Shown here piece by piece: positions 36,676-43,894 of a stretch of DNA of 64,000 nt. Below the pieces are notes generated by a model. It made no database searches and was not told the origin of the DNA. It worked only from the letters and a program-made list of their open reading frames with translations. A program made the translations under genes and the position numbers. How positions within the stretch are numbered: position 1 is the stretch's first letter; every line of letters begins with the position of its first letter. Source of the stretch: Pseudomonas putida. Lineage in GTDB: Bacteria > Pseudomonadota > Gammaproteobacteria > Pseudomonadales > Pseudomonadaceae. Location of the stretch: contig NZ_CP026115.2 in the NCBI RefSeq assembly GCF_009883635.2, forward strand, positions 2,294,001 through 2,358,000. The letters are read 5' to 3'.

Positions 36676-37536
36676 CGAACCCACCACTTCCTGCGCCACA
36701 CCGAGGAATGCCGCCGGCAACCGGGCCTGGCGCCGCTCCTTCAGGCAATACAGGTATTCATGCATCACCGGCGCATTCTCCAGCGCCAGCACCCGCAACT
36801 CCGGGTTATGCGGCACCTCATGCCGGGCAATCACGCTGATGCCGATATTGCGCAGTACTGCCTCACGGATCGACTCGCGGCTACCGATCTCCAGCAACGC
36901 CCCGGCCTTGACCCCGGCGTCCAACATCATCTGCTCGGTCAGCTTGCGCGTGGTCGAGCCCTTCTCGCGCATGAGCAGGCAATGCCCCGCCAACCCCTCG
37001 ATGGATACCGCCTGCCGAAGGGCCAACGGATGATTGCGGTGCACCGCCACCACCAGCGGGTCGGTGCCCAGCACCCGCCGCACCAGCCGCGCATCCTCCA
37101 CCAGCTGTGACGACGCCGCGATATCCACCCGGTAATCCTCGAGCATCTCCAGCACCTGCTGCGAATTGCCGATCTCCACCGTCACCTCGACCTGGGGCAG
37201 GCGTTCGCGGAAGATCTTCACCAGGTCGAGGATGTAGTAAGGCGCAGTGGCAGCAATGCGCAAACTGCCCTGGGCCTGGCCGCTGTTGCGCAGCTCGAAC
37301 TCGATGTCGGCCTCCTGCTGCAGCAGCGCCTTGACCATCGGCAGCAGGCGCACGCCCTCCTCGCTCAGCACCAGGCGCCGGCCTCCGCGGTAGAACAGTT
37401 CCACCGCGTAATGGCTTTCCAGGTTGCGGATCTGCGTGGTCACCGTCGGCTGGCTGAGTCCGAGCTTCTTCGCCGCCAAGGTGATGCTGCCCAGGCGGGC
37501 CACCATGTAGAAGGCTTTGAGTTCGGCACTCAGCAT
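36667..37536 (-). CDS. LysR-family regulator, probably of the aminoethylphosphonate locus
   Basis: A 289-residue LysR-type regulator. The winged helix-turn-helix is at the N-terminus (MVARLGSITLAAKKLGLSQP then TVTTQIRNLESHYAVELFYR). The effector domain follows from about residue 90, with SIEGLAGHCLLMREKGSTTR as a characteristic stretch. Position next to the transporter and the same strand suggest the phosphonate-utilisation LysR group. Its GAGG ribosome site overlaps the zntA stop, and the gap to zntA is only 9 nt, so it can be transcribed from the zntA promoter as well as any of its own. Confidence 0.85.
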   Translation of the reverse strand: MLSAELKAFYMVARLGSITLAAKKLGLSQPTVTTQIRNLESHYAVELFYRGGRRLVLSEEGVRLLPMVKALLQQEADIEFELRNSGQAQGSLRIAATAPYYILDLVKIFRERLPQVEVTVEIGNSQQVLEMLEDYRVDIAASSQLVEDARLVRRVLGTDPLVVAVHRNHPLALRQAVSIEGLAGHCLLMREKGSTTRKLTEQMMLDAGVKAGALLEIGSRESIREAVLRNIGISVIARHEVPHNPELRVLALENAPVMHEYLYCLKERRQARLPAAFLGVAQEVVGSHL

Positions 37537-37545
37537 TGCAGGACC

Positions 37546-39798
37546 TCATTTGCGCAGCAGGCGCAGACCATTGAATACCACCAGCAGGCTCACGCCCATG
37601 TCGGCGAACACCGCCATCCACATGGTGGCCATGCCGGCAAAGGTGATCGCCAGGAAAATCGCCTTGATGCCCAGCGCCAGAACGATGTTCTGCGTCAGGA
37701 TCGCCGCACTTTGGCGCGACAGCCTGACGAACGCCGGGATTTTGCGCAAGTCGTCATCCATCAGCGCCACGTCGGCGGTCTCGATCGCCGTGTCGGTACC
37801 TGCCGCTGCCATGGCGAAGCCGATTTCGGCACGAGCCAGGGCCGGCGCGTCGTTGATGCCATCGCCAACCATGCCCACCCGGTGCCCTTCGACGTAGAGC
37901 TTCTCGATGCTGTGCAGCTTGTCGGCGGGCAACAGGTTGCCCGCGGCGCGGTCGATGCCCACCTGGGCGGCGATAGCCTGGGCGGTGTGCGGATTGTCGC
38001 CAGTCAACATGACGGTCTTGATGCCCAGTGCGTGCAGTTCGGCAATCGCCTGACGGCTGCTGTCCTTGACCGTATCGGCCACGGCGAACAGGGCCAACGG
38101 CCCGGAACGGTCGAGCAGCAGAACGACGGTCTTGCCCTGGCGTTCCAGCGTATCCAGTTGGGCTTCCAGCTCCGGCGAGCACAGGCCTAGCTCCTCGACC
38201 AAGCGATGGTTGCCCAAGTGGTAGGTTTCGCCGTCGATATCACCCCGCACGCCGCGGCCGGCCAGGGCCGCGAATTCGCTGACCTCGCTCAGCGCCAGGT
38301 TATGCGCCTTGGCGAACTGGGCGATAGCGCCCGACACCGGGTGATCGGAACGGTCGGCCAGGCTCGCCGCAAACGCTTGGGCACGGCCCTCGAAAAGGGG
38401 TTCAAGCACCTTGACGTCGGTTTGCACCGGTTTGCCGTGGGTGATGGTGCCGGTCTTGTCCAGGGCCAGGAAGTCCAGCTTGCGGCCGCCTTCCAGGTAG
38501 ACCCCGCCCTTGATCAGGATGCCCTTGCGCGCCGCAGCGGCCAGGCCACTGACGATGGTCACCGGGGTGGAAATGACCAGCGCACACGGGCATGCCACCA
38601 CCAGCAATACCAGCGCGCGGTACACCCAGTCGAACCAGGCACCGGCCATGAACAGTGGCGGGATCACTGCCACTGCCAGGGCCACTGCGAATACCACCGG
38701 GGTGTAGATGCGCGAGAACTGGTCGACGAAACGCTGGGTAGGCGCACGCGCACCCTGTGCCTCTTCGACGGCCTTGATGATGCGCGCCAGGGTCGACTGC
38801 CCTGCGGCCGCCGTCACGCGGTACTCCAGGGCGCCGGCCTGGTTGATGGTGCCGGCGAACAGCTTGTCGCCTGCTGCCTTTTCCACAGGCAAGCTTTCGC
38901 CGGTGATCGGCGCCTGATCGACACTCGATTGACCGCTGACCACTTCACCATCCAGGCCGATGCGCTCGCCCGGTCGCACCCGTACCAAGGCACCGATAGC
39001 TACCTCACGCACCTCCACCTCGCGCCACTGGCCATCGGCCTGCTGCACCGTGGCCATGTCCGGAGCCAGCTGCATCAGCCCGCCGATGGCATTGCGTGCA
39101 CGGTCCAGCGAGCGCGCCTCGATCAGCTCGGCGACGGTGAACAGCACCATGACCATGGCCGCTTCCGGCCACTGGCCAATCAGCACGGCGCCGGTCACGG
39201 CGATGCTCATCAGCGCATTGATATTGAGGTTGCGGTTCTTCAGGGCGATCCAGCCCTTCTTGTAGGTGCCCAGGCCGCAGCCGAGGATTGCCGCCAGCGC
39301 GAGCGCGGCAACCAGCCATTCTGGCGCGAGGCTGGCGAAGTGCACGATTTCGGCGGCGATCGCGGCAACACCCGACAGCGCCAGCGGCCACCAGCGGGTC
39401 TTGAGCGGCTGCGCTGCAGGGGTGCTGCCGTCGTCTTCAGCGGCCAGCGGCTCGGCCTTCATACCGAGGCTGTCGATGGCGCGCTCGATCTCTCCGGTAT
39501 CGCTCAAGGTATGGCGCACACCGAGCACACGGTTGATCAGGTTGAACTCGAGCTGCTCGACGCCCGCCAGTTTGCCCAGCTTGTCCTGGATCAGGGTCTG
39601 CTCGGTGGGGCAGTCCATGGCGTCGATGCGAAAACGGCTGAACTGCGCATGGCTGCTGGCCTTCTCGCGCAGTTGCACCAAAGCGGGCGCGGCACTGGAG
39701 CCACAGCAGCTGTGGGCGTGAGGGGCATGGCCGTGGTCTTCAACGCCATGGGCATGGTCGTGCGAATGCTTGTGTTCGTGGCTGACAGGCTGGTTCAT
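37546..39798 (-). CDS. zntA: Cd2+/Zn2+/Pb2+-exporting P1B-type ATPase
   Basis: A 750-residue heavy metal efflux ATPase of the inner membrane (also called CadA in P. putida). The N-terminus is very histidine-rich (HEHKHSHDHAHGVEDHGHAP) and is followed by a metal-binding domain with AMDCPTE. The membrane metal site is ACPCALV; catalytic motifs are TGESLPV, the phosphorylated aspartate in DKTGTITHG, a SDHPVSGAI (HP) motif and GDGINDAPAL. The CPC motif and divergence from a CadR regulator indicate Cd/Zn/Pb rather than copper. ATG chosen with AAGGATG ahead; the frame is open for 13 further codons upstream, in the promoter. Confidence 0.95.
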   Translation of the reverse strand: MNQPVSHEHKHSHDHAHGVEDHGHAPHAHSCCGSSAAPALVQLREKASSHAQFSRFRIDAMDCPTEQTLIQDKLGKLAGVEQLEFNLINRVLGVRHTLSDTGEIERAIDSLGMKAEPLAAEDDGSTPAAQPLKTRWWPLALSGVAAIAAEIVHFASLAPEWLVAALALAAILGCGLGTYKKGWIALKNRNLNINALMSIAVTGAVLIGQWPEAAMVMVLFTVAELIEARSLDRARNAIGGLMQLAPDMATVQQADGQWREVEVREVAIGALVRVRPGERIGLDGEVVSGQSSVDQAPITGESLPVEKAAGDKLFAGTINQAGALEYRVTAAAGQSTLARIIKAVEEAQGARAPTQRFVDQFSRIYTPVVFAVALAVAVIPPLFMAGAWFDWVYRALVLLVVACPCALVISTPVTIVSGLAAAARKGILIKGGVYLEGGRKLDFLALDKTGTITHGKPVQTDVKVLEPLFEGRAQAFAASLADRSDHPVSGAIAQFAKAHNLALSEVSEFAALAGRGVRGDIDGETYHLGNHRLVEELGLCSPELEAQLDTLERQGKTVVLLLDRSGPLALFAVADTVKDSSRQAIAELHALGIKTVMLTGDNPHTAQAIAAQVGIDRAAGNLLPADKLHSIEKLYVEGHRVGMVGDGINDAPALARAEIGFAMAAAGTDTAIETADVALMDDDLRKIPAFVRLSRQSAAILTQNIVLALGIKAIFLAITFAGMATMWMAVFADMGVSLLVVFNGLRLLRK

Positions 39799-39813
39799 GG
39801 GGTCATCCTTAAA

Positions 39814-39859
39814 TTGAGCCTGTTGCCAAGTGAACACCCTGTAGCCACTATAGGGTCAA
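39814..39859. promoter_or_regulatory. Divergent cadR/zntA promoter with MerR-type operator
   Basis: ACCCTGTAGCCACTATAGGGT (39836-39856, 21 bp) is the inverted repeat expected for a MerR-type activator. For zntA (minus strand), TTGACC at 39859-39854 is the -35, and the -10 (TTCACT) lies after an over-long spacer of about 19 nt, the spacing MerR-type proteins correct by DNA twisting. For cadR (plus strand), TTGCCA at 39823-39828 and CACTAT at 39846-39851 with 17-nt spacing overlap the same repeat, giving autoregulation. Confidence 0.75.
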
Positions 39860-39881
39860 GCCATTTGCTGGAGATTTCGCC

Positions 39882-40325
39882 ATGAAAATCGGAGAACTGG
39901 CCAAAGCCACCGACTGCGCCGTGGAAACCATCCGCTACTACGAGCGTGAACAATTGCTGCCGGAGCCGGCGCGCACCGAGGGCAACTACCGGCAGTACAC
40001 CCAGGCCCATGTGGAGCGGCTGACCTTCATCCGCAACTGCCGAACGCTGGACATGACCCTGGACGAGATCCGCAGCCTGCTACGCCTGCGCGACAGCCCC
40101 GGCGATTCGTGCGGCAGCGTCAATGCGCTGATCGACGAACATATCGAGCATGTGCAGGCGCGGATCGATGGCTTGGTGGCGTTGCAGGAGCAGCTGGTGG
40201 AGCTGCGGCGGCGCTGCAATGCGCAGGGGGCAGAGTGCGCGATCTTGCAGCAACTAGAGACGAATGGGGCGGTATCGGTGCCGGATACAGAGCATTCGCA
40301 TGTGGGGCGTAGCCACGGGCATTGA
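39882..40325 (+). CDS. cadR: Cadmium-responsive MerR-family regulator CadR
   Basis: A 147-residue activator of the metal-efflux gene. The helix-turn-helix reads MKIGELAKATDCAVETIRYY, followed by EREQLLPEP. The three metal-binding cysteines are at DSCGSV (about 77), RRCNAQGAEC (about 112 and 119). The C-terminus is histidine-rich (HSHVGRSHGH), a known feature of P. putida CadR absent from ZntR. It is divergent from zntA with a shared operator. A GGAG-like ribosome site precedes the ATG. Confidence 0.95.
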   Translation: MKIGELAKATDCAVETIRYYEREQLLPEPARTEGNYRQYTQAHVERLTFIRNCRTLDMTLDEIRSLLRLRDSPGDSCGSVNALIDEHIEHVQARIDGLVALQEQLVELRRRCNAQGAECAILQQLETNGAVSVPDTEHSHVGRSHGH

Positions 40326-40331
40326 CATTGC

Positions 40332-40352
40332 CGGGGGCGCTTTGCGCCCCCG
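40332..40352. terminator. Hairpin between convergent cadR and thyA
   Basis: CGGGGGCGC-TTT-GCGCCCCCG is a perfect 9-bp stem with a three-base loop, seven nucleotides after the cadR stop; it has the same design as the hairpin between tcyP and folA. There is no long T run. Confidence 0.7.
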
Positions 40353-40365
40353 CCAATCTAGAGAA

Positions 40366-41337
40366 TCACACCGCCATCGGCGCCGTCATCGGCGCATGGT
40401 GCTCATACCCTTCCAGGCTGAAGTCACTCGGCTCGATCTTCTCCAGCCACTCCGGCTCGTACTTGCCGGTCTTGGCAAATTCCGGCACACGGTCACTGAT
40501 CACCAGCTTCGGTGCTTCCAGTGGCTCACGCTTGAGCTGCTCGTTGAGCATGTCCAAGTGATTTTCATACACATGGGCATCGCCGATGAAGTAGGTGAAC
40601 CAGCGCGGAGTGTAGCCGGTCAGGCGGCCGAACAGCGACAGCAGCGCCGCGCCTTCGGTGAGGTTGAACGGCGTGCCCAGGCCCAGGTCGTTGGAGCGGA
40701 TGTAGAGGGTCAGGGAAATCTCTCTGGTCTCGACATTCGGGTGAAACTGGTACAGCAGGTGGCACGGCGGCAGGGCCATTTCGTCGAGCTGGGCGCAGTT
40801 CCAGCCGTGGAACAGGATGCGCCGGCTGCCAGGGTCTTTGGCGATGGTGTCCAGGCACTGGCGCACCTGGTCGATGGCCTTGTACAGGATGACGAACGCC
40901 ACCCCGTCCTCTTCGTCCTGGGCGATGCGACGGAAACCCGCCTGCTCGGCCATCTCGATGGCTGCCGGGTTGCTCAGCGGGATGCGCTTGTAGCCCGGCC
41001 ACTGGCGCCATTGCACGCCGTAGATCTCACCCAGGTCGTCATGCCCCTGGCGGAACGGGTTGGCCAGCCATTGGGCGTTCTCGTTGGCGTTCTGATCCCA
41101 GACCTTGCAGCCCAGCTCGCGGAATTCACCGGCGTTCTTCACCCCTCGCAGGAAGCCGACCATCTCGCCGATTGCCGACTTGAACGCCAGCTTGCGCGTG
41201 GTGATGGCCGGGAAGCCTTTTTGCAGGTCGAAACGCAGCATGGCGCCCGGCAGACTGATGGTGCGGATGCCGGTGCGGTTGCCCTGCAGCGTGCCGTTCT
41301 CGATGACGTCGCGGACCAGGTCCAGATACTGTTTCAT
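40366..41337 (-). CDS. thyA: Thymidylate synthase (long form)
   Basis: A 323-residue enzyme methylating dUMP with methylenetetrahydrofolate. Signatures: [19 protein letters not shown] with the arginine of the phosphate site, [14 protein letters not shown], the catalytic cysteine in [13 protein letters not shown] and [21 protein letters not shown]. coli ThyA has 264 residues; here an insertion of roughly 35 residues lies between YGVQWRQW and [11 protein letters not shown], and smaller ones elsewhere. The insertion keeps the frame and the active-site residues, so the enzyme should be functional. It follows lgt on the same strand, separated by a hairpin. Confidence 0.95.
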   Translation of the reverse strand: MKQYLDLVRDVIENGTLQGNRTGIRTISLPGAMLRFDLQKGFPAITTRKLAFKSAIGEMVGFLRGVKNAGEFRELGCKVWDQNANENAQWLANPFRQGHDDLGEIYGVQWRQWPGYKRIPLSNPAAIEMAEQAGFRRIAQDEEDGVAFVILYKAIDQVRQCLDTIAKDPGSRRILFHGWNCAQLDEMALPPCHLLYQFHPNVETREISLTLYIRSNDLGLGTPFNLTEGAALLSLFGRLTGYTPRWFTYFIGDAHVYENHLDMLNEQLKREPLEAPKLVISDRVPEFAKTGKYEPEWLEKIEPSDFSLEGYEHHAPMTAPMAV

Positions 41338-41355
41338 GGCTTACCTGTAACAAGA

Positions 41356-41380
41356 ACGGCAGGGGGATCACCCCTGCCGT
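41356..41380 (-). terminator. Stem-loop between lgt and thyA
   Basis: ACGGCAGGGG and CCCCTGCCGT form a 10-bp stem with a GATCA-complement loop, followed on the minus strand by TTCTTGTT. It may be a partial terminator or a processing site in the lgt-thyA transcript. Confidence 0.65.
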
Positions 41381-41388
41381 GGGAATAA

Positions 41389-42195
41389 TCAGGCGGGTTT
41401 CGCCGTGGGTTTGCGATTATAAGCCCACCAGATCAGGCCAAGGCCAGCCAGGATCATCGGCACGCAGAGAATCTGACCCATGGTCAGCCAGCCCCAGGCG
41501 ATGTAACCGAGCTGTGCGTCCGGCACACGGACGAACTCCACGATGAAACGGAAGATGCCGTAGAACAGCGCAAACATGCCGGAAACCGCCATGGTTGGCC
41601 GCGGCTTGCGCGAGAACAGCCAGAGGATGACGAACAGCGCCACGCCTTCCAGGGCGAACTGGTACAGCTGCGACGGGTGGCGCGGCAGTTGGGCCGGGTC
41701 GCTGAAGGGCGGAAAGATCATCGCCCATGGCACGTCGGTAGGTTTGCCCCACAGCTCGGCGTTGATGAAGTTGCCGATGCGCCCGGCGCCTAGGCCGATC
41801 GGCACCAGCGGCGCGACGAAGTCCATCAGCTCGAAGAACGACTTGTTGTTGCGCTTGCCGAACCACAGCGCGGCCAGCATCACACCGATGAAGCCACCGT
41901 GGAACGACATGCCGCCCTTCCACACCTCGAAGATCAGCGTCGGGTTGGCCAGGTAGGCGTGCAGGTCGTAGAACAGCACATAGCCCAGGCGCCCGCCGAC
42001 GATCACCCCCATCGACAACCAGAACACCAGGTCGGAGAGTTTCTCGCGGGTCCAGGTCGGGTCGAAGCGGTTGAGCCGGCGCGAGGCCAGCAGCCAGGCA
42101 CCGCCGATGCCGACCAGGTACATCAGGCCGTACCAGTGGATTTTCAGTGGCCCGAGGGCTACGGCCACGGGGTCTATCTGCGGGTAAGGCAGCAT
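41389..42195 (-). CDS. lgt: Prolipoprotein diacylglyceryl transferase
   Basis: A 268-residue inner-membrane enzyme that adds diacylglycerol to the lipobox cysteine of prolipoproteins. Seven membrane segments are visible. Family motifs include [45 protein letters not shown] with the functional histidine region and the signature [20 protein letters not shown]. The C-terminus is short and basic. It sits between a TauE/SafE gene (16 nt upstream) and thyA on the same strand, so the three may form one operon; lgt-thyA linkage is widespread. Confidence 0.97.
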   Translation of the reverse strand: MLPYPQIDPVAVALGPLKIHWYGLMYLVGIGGAWLLASRRLNRFDPTWTREKLSDLVFWLSMGVIVGGRLGYVLFYDLHAYLANPTLIFEVWKGGMSFHGGFIGVMLAALWFGKRNNKSFFELMDFVAPLVPIGLGAGRIGNFINAELWGKPTDVPWAMIFPPFSDPAQLPRHPSQLYQFALEGVALFVILWLFSRKPRPTMAVSGMFALFYGIFRFIVEFVRVPDAQLGYIAWGWLTMGQILCVPMILAGLGLIWWAYNRKPTAKPA

Positions 42196-42211
42196 GGAAC
42201 TTCCTCTCGAT

Positions 42212-42994
42212 TCAAATCAGAAAGCTGAGGCCGACGCAGAACAGCAAGGCTGCGAACAGGCGTTTCAACAGGCGTGGCGACAGCTTGTGCGCCAGGCGCG
42301 CACCAAAGCGCGCGAAAAACATGCTGGTCACGGCAATGCCGACCAGCGCCGGCAGGTAGACGAAACCAATGCTGTGGGGCGGCAAGTGTTCCTCGTGCCA
42401 GCCCAGCAACATGAAGCTCAGGGCGCTGGCCAGGGCAATCGGCAAGCCGCATGCCGAGGAGGTCGCCACGGCCTTTTGCATCGGCAGGCCGCGCCAGGTC
42501 AGGAACGGCACGGTCAGCGAGCCGCCGCCGATGCCGAAGATCGCCGACGCCCAGCCGATCACCCCGCCGGCGCCGATCAAGGCCGGCTTGCCAGGGATGT
42601 CATGGCTGGCCTTTGGCTTGAGGTCCAGGGCCATCTGCGCGGCGATGATCAGGGCGAACACACCGATTATCTTCTGCAACTGCGGGCCCTGGATCAGCGA
42701 CGCGGTCTTGGCGCCGATACCGGCGCCGATGAGGATACCGAGGGTCATCCAGGCGAAGATAGGCCATTGCACCGCGCCCTTGCGATGGTGCTCGAGCACG
42801 GCGTTGATCGAAGTGAAGACGATGGTCGCCAGCGAGGTACCGACTGCCAGGTGGGTCAACACCGACGCGTCGAAGCCCTGCAGGGTGAAGCTGAACACCA
42901 GCACCGGCACGATGATGATGCCGCCACCCACGCCGAACAGCCCGGCCAGCACGCCGGCGCAGGCGCCCAACAGCAGATAGAGCACGAATTCCAT
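42212..42994 (-). CDS. Sulfite exporter TauE/SafE-family permease
   Basis: A 260-residue membrane protein with the two-repeat design of TauE/Saf[21 protein letters not shown] followed by IIVPVL in the first half and [20 protein letters not shown] in the second. About eight membrane segments. Family members export sulfite, sulfoacetate or other organic anions, but the substrate here cannot be told. The chosen ATG ([10 protein letters not shown]) gives the first helix at the N-terminus; the upstream in-frame codons (FFRGRR) are short and lack a ribosome site. Located just before lgt on the same strand. Confidence 0.87.
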   Translation of the reverse strand: MEFVLYLLLGACAGVLAGLFGVGGGIIIVPVLVFSFTLQGFDASVLTHLAVGTSLATIVFTSINAVLEHHRKGAVQWPIFAWMTLGILIGAGIGAKTASLIQGPQLQKIIGVFALIIAAQMALDLKPKASHDIPGKPALIGAGGVIGWASAIFGIGGGSLTVPFLTWRGLPMQKAVATSSACGLPIALASALSFMLLGWHEEHLPPHSIGFVYLPALVGIAVTSMFFARFGARLAHKLSPRLLKRLFAALLFCVGLSFLI

Positions 42995-43123
42995 TCGTCT
43001 TCCCCGAAAAAACAATCCGGCATGGTAACGGAAGCCGGGCTCGGGGCTCTAGTGAACTCTGTGACAGGATGGATCGACACCCGTGCAGTGGGTACAGTGG
43101 GCAAAAACACAGAGGCCCAACCT

Positions 43124-43870
43124 ATGTGCCTGATCGTATTTGCCTGGCGACCGGGGCATGCCCTGCCGCTGATCGTCGCGGCCAACCGTGACGAGTTCTA
43201 CGCCCGCCCGACCCAGGCCCTGGCCGCCTGGGAAGATGCGCCCGGGGTGCATGCCGGGCGCGACCTTGAAGCCGGCGGTACCTGGCTGGGCGTCGGCCCG
43301 CAGGGGCGCTTCGCGGCGCTGACCAACATTCGCGACCCGGGGCAGGTGCTGGGGCCACGCTCGCGGGGCGAGCTGGTGGCGGCGTATCTGCAGGGTGAAC
43401 TGGGGGTGGAGGCCTACCTCGACCAGGTCGCCAGCCACAGTGGGCAGTATTCAGGGTTCAATCTGCTGGTGGGTGATGGCCATCAGCTGGGCTACCTGCA
43501 TGCCCGGGACGCGGCGCCACGCTTGCTGGAGGCCGGGGTGTACGGGCTTTCCAATGCCGGGCTGGATACGCCGTGGCCGAAGCTGGTGAAAGCGCGCACT
43601 GGGTTGCAGGGGATGCTGGACACGGCCGACCCACAGCGGTTGCTGGCGTTGCTGGCGGACAACGAGCTGGCAGCCGACGGTGAGCTACCGGAGACCGGCG
43701 TGGGGGTGGCGACCGAGAAGTTGCTGTCGAGCGTGTTCATTGCCAGCCAGAACTATGGCACCCGGGCGAGCACCGTGCTGATTGTGGATGATCAGGGCAG
43801 AAGACGGCTGGTTGAGCGCAGCTTCGGGCCCTTTGGTGGGCATCTTGGGGAAGTCAGCCTGGAAGTGTGA
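43124..43870 (+). CDS. TANGO2/NRDE-family protein
   Basis: A 248-residue protein beginning MCLIVFAWRPGHALPLIVAANRDE (split here into MCLIVFAW and the NRDE tetrapeptide), the signature of the NRDE/TANGO2 family. The cysteine at position 2 and overall fold resemble N-terminal nucleophile hydrolases. Other conserved parts are GRDLEAGGTWLGVGPQGRFA, ALTNIRDP, and SRGELVAAYL. Eukaryotic TANGO2 has been linked to lipid and haem handling; the bacterial role is not settled. A very long frame upstream of this ATG lies antisense to the TauE/SafE gene and is a shadow. Convergent with ptsP. Confidence 0.88.
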   Translation: MCLIVFAWRPGHALPLIVAANRDEFYARPTQALAAWEDAPGVHAGRDLEAGGTWLGVGPQGRFAALTNIRDPGQVLGPRSRGELVAAYLQGELGVEAYLDQVASHSGQYSGFNLLVGDGHQLGYLHARDAAPRLLEAGVYGLSNAGLDTPWPKLVKARTGLQGMLDTADPQRLLALLADNELAADGELPETGVGVATEKLLSSVFIASQNYGTRASTVLIVDDQGRRRLVERSFGPFGGHLGEVSLEV

Positions 43871-43894
43871 TGTTGAATTCACCGGCCCTCAAAT

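Noticed and set aside
38206..39885. A 559-codon open frame opposite zntA
   Set aside because: Antisense shadow of the P-type ATPase; no domain or ribosome site.
42194..43123. A 310-codon N-terminal extension of the TANGO2-family gene
   Set aside because: It runs antisense to the TauE/SafE gene and is not homologous; the ATG at MCLIVFAW gives the known family start with its conserved Cys2.
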